A DNA stretch of 58,675 nucleotides. Origin: Verrucomicrobiota bacterium. Its GTDB lineage: Bacteria; Verrucomicrobiota; Verrucomicrobiia; JABWAM01. Shown here one piece after another: positions 57,551 to 58,675 of the stretch (positions are counted from its first letter, which is position 1; each line of letters opens with the position of its first letter). Made by a program: the position numbers and the translations under genes. Under the pieces are notes generated by a model. The model did no database searches. It worked only from the letters and a program-made list of their open reading frames with translations, and was not told the origin of the DNA. The stretch covers positions 1-58,675 of the forward strand of contig JAHFSY010000028.1 in the NCBI GenBank assembly GCA_023269615.1, given 5' to 3'.

Positions 57551-58504
57551 GTGCGCATTCTTCTCGTCAGCACCACAGCCATTGGCGACACGGTGATGGC
57601 CACCCCGTTCGTGAGGGCGGTCCGCAAACGTTCTCCGAGCGCGCACATCTCTTTCTTCGCCCACCACAAGCGCATTGGAATCCTTGAACACAATCCGCAT
57701 ATCAACTCCCTCCTGCCGTATTACGGCAAAGGCAAACGCCTGCTGAGAACGCTTTGGATGCTTCGCAAGGGACGATTCGACCTTGCCATCGTCCTGCATG
57801 CGAACGACCCCGACATCGTTCCGCTCGTAAAATGGACCCGCGCCCCGATGCGCGTGGGCTGGGGCGAAAGCAAACGGGCCAGTCTCTTCACCCACACCAT
57901 TCTCCGCACCAACCCGCCCGAGCATTTTCTGCTGCACAAAAAACGCCTGCTCGAATCCGTCGGCATTCCCGTGGATGATCTTCACACCGAACTTTTTCTT
58001 CGCCCCGAGGACGAAACACCGTTCCAGCGGGACATCGTTCCCTGGCTTCGAAAGTCATCCGCGAACGGCGGCTACGTCGTGATGCACTCGTTCGGCACCA
58101 ACCCCGCCAAATGGTGGCCGCTCGACCACTTCTTCGGCATGGCACAACACATCCGCGACAAGCACGGATGGGCCACCATCTTCGTCGGCGACAACGATTC
58201 GCTCGCCCTCGTGGAACGGCACCCGGGATTTAATCCGACACTCCATTTCGCAGCAAAAGATTTTGGCATCCGCGAAAGTGCCTGTGTCATCCGCCAGGCT
58301 TCCCGCATGCTCACGACCGATTCCGGCCCCATGCATCTCGCCTTCGCTGTGAAGTGCCCCACCCTTTGTCTCTTCGGCCCGACACAACCCGCCCTGCACG
58401 GCCCATGCTTCGACACCGACAAACACCGCGTCCTGCACCGCGATCCACTGGCTTCACTCACGTTGGAGGAAGTCATGCGCGAGTGGGATCAAATCTTTGT
58501 GTAG
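57551..58504 (+). CDS. GT9-family glycosyltransferase (heptosyltransferase-like)
   Basis: A 317-residue GT-B glycosyltransferase. The start VRILLVSTTAIGDTVMATPF is the hallmark of ADP-heptose:LPS heptosyltransferases. The C-terminal nucleotide-sugar site includes MHSFGTNPAKWWPLDHF, TIFVGDNDSLAL and LTTDSGPMHLAFAVKCPTL with LFGPTQP. It likely adds a core sugar to lipopolysaccharide. GTG is chosen because the family begins here; AAGGAG sits only 2 nt before it. TTG codons 21-22 codons upstream are alternatives. A repeat supplies the stop codon. Confidence 0.88.
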   Translation: MRILLVSTTAIGDTVMATPFVRAVRKRSPSAHISFFAHHKRIGILEHNPHINSLLPYYGKGKRLLRTLWMLRKGRFDLAIVLHANDPDIVPLVKWTRAPMRVGWGESKRASLFTHTILRTNPPEHFLLHKKRLLESVGIPVDDLHTELFLRPEDETPFQRDIVPWLRKSSANGGYVVMHSFGTNPAKWWPLDHFFGMAQHIRDKHGWATIFVGDNDSLALVERHPGFNPTLHFAAKDFGIRESACVIRQASRMLTTDSGPMHLAFAVKCPTLCLFGPTQPALHGPCFDTDKHRVLHRDPLASLTLEEVMREWDQIFV

Positions 58505-58526
58505 CCGCGTTCGCAAGATCGCGGCC
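58502..58526. repeat. TGTAGC repeat, half-copy at the GT9 stop
   Basis: TGTAGCCGCGTTCGCAAGAT with the following CGCGG matches the left arm of the hairpins at 10372 and 13189. As at glcF, the stop codon TAG is inside the repeat. Confidence 0.7.
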
Positions 58527-58603
58527 TCCCCGGGCATTGGGAGAAGGAAAGGTTTCGCGCAAAGGTAGGATGAGAAGGCTGGTCCCCCTTCAGAAGCGAG
58601 CTG

Positions 58604-58612
58604 TGATATAAA
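58604..58612 (+). promoter_or_regulatory. Extended -10 promoter near the window end
   Basis: TGA directly before TATAAA gives an extended -10 element; no good -35 is visible. It would produce a leader of about 55 nt for the gene starting at 58673. Confidence 0.4.
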
Positions 58613-58672
58613 ATCACGCTCAATGATAGATAAACGGCAGTCGAGAGACTGCACATTGAAAGGAGACCAGCA

Positions 58673-58675
58673 ATG
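58673..58675 (+). CDS. First codon of a gene continuing past the window
   Basis: The window ends in ATG, preceded by the strong ribosome-binding site AAAGGAG with a 7-nt spacer. The product cannot be known from this sequence. Confidence 0.4.

Overview
The window comes from a GC-rich Gram-negative bacterium. It carries outer-membrane assembly and lipid A genes (bamA, skp, lpxD), a bacterial complex I operon, LpoB-type lipoproteins, two GH57 glycosidases with glycogen synthase, LamG, SASA and formylglycine-enzyme-like proteins, and many intergenic hairpin repeats. That mixture fits a member of the PVC group, most likely Verrucomicrobiota. This is an inference from gene content; no rRNA is present to settle it. 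I see no phage, integrase, transposase or CRISPR array.

Layout. 1-4014 (minus strand): a translationally coupled operon of secreted proteins of unknown role, led by a large FGE-like protein. 4340-10371: tRNA-Ser, an SGNH hydrolase, a CtBP-like dehydrogenase and small secreted or membrane proteins, with many repeats. 10504-13192: glcD and a frameshifted glcF. 13496-18612: an RRM protein, a DUF4912 protein next to a GH57 branching enzyme, and an ankyrin protein. 18617-19369: a VapBC-like toxin-antitoxin pair. 19542-27175: a housekeeping block pth-rpsF-ssb-rplI-dnaB-bamA-skp-lpxD, lacking rpsR. 27247-31868: nuoABCD, a nuoI carrying an extra C-terminal Fe-S domain, and a glutathione peroxidase whose 5' end holds an inverted repeat. 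31943-36725: glgA-galT-GH57. 37216-42329: small proteins, an aldo/keto reductase, truA and a SASA esterase. 42618-49493: an NAD-dependent formate dehydrogenase (fdsG, fdsB, fdsA), split by an oppositely oriented acyltransferase and a second PIN toxin-antitoxin pair. 49623-58675: a PEGA-domain protein kinase, a lipase-maturation-factor-like protein, a third toxin-antitoxin pair, an LpoB/COG3014 lipoprotein pair, hemB, a GT9 glycosyltransferase, and the first codon of a further gene.

How the genes work together. glgA, the GH57 branching enzyme, the second GH57 and the GalT-like nucleotidyltransferase point to glycogen or alpha-glucan storage and turnover. GlcDF, the formate dehydrogenase and the Nuo genes feed electrons to the quinone pool. 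The bam/skp/lpxD and lpoB clusters build the envelope.

Two genome-wide features stand out. First, at least a dozen transcription-unit starts have a TTGAC-like -35 hexamer 28-31 nt before the start codon, which would place transcription initiation at or next to the start codon (leaderless mRNAs). Second, intergenic DNA holds a modular repeat system. Conserved short-period wings surround long, nearly perfect palindromes whose sequence differs from copy to copy while base pairing is kept.
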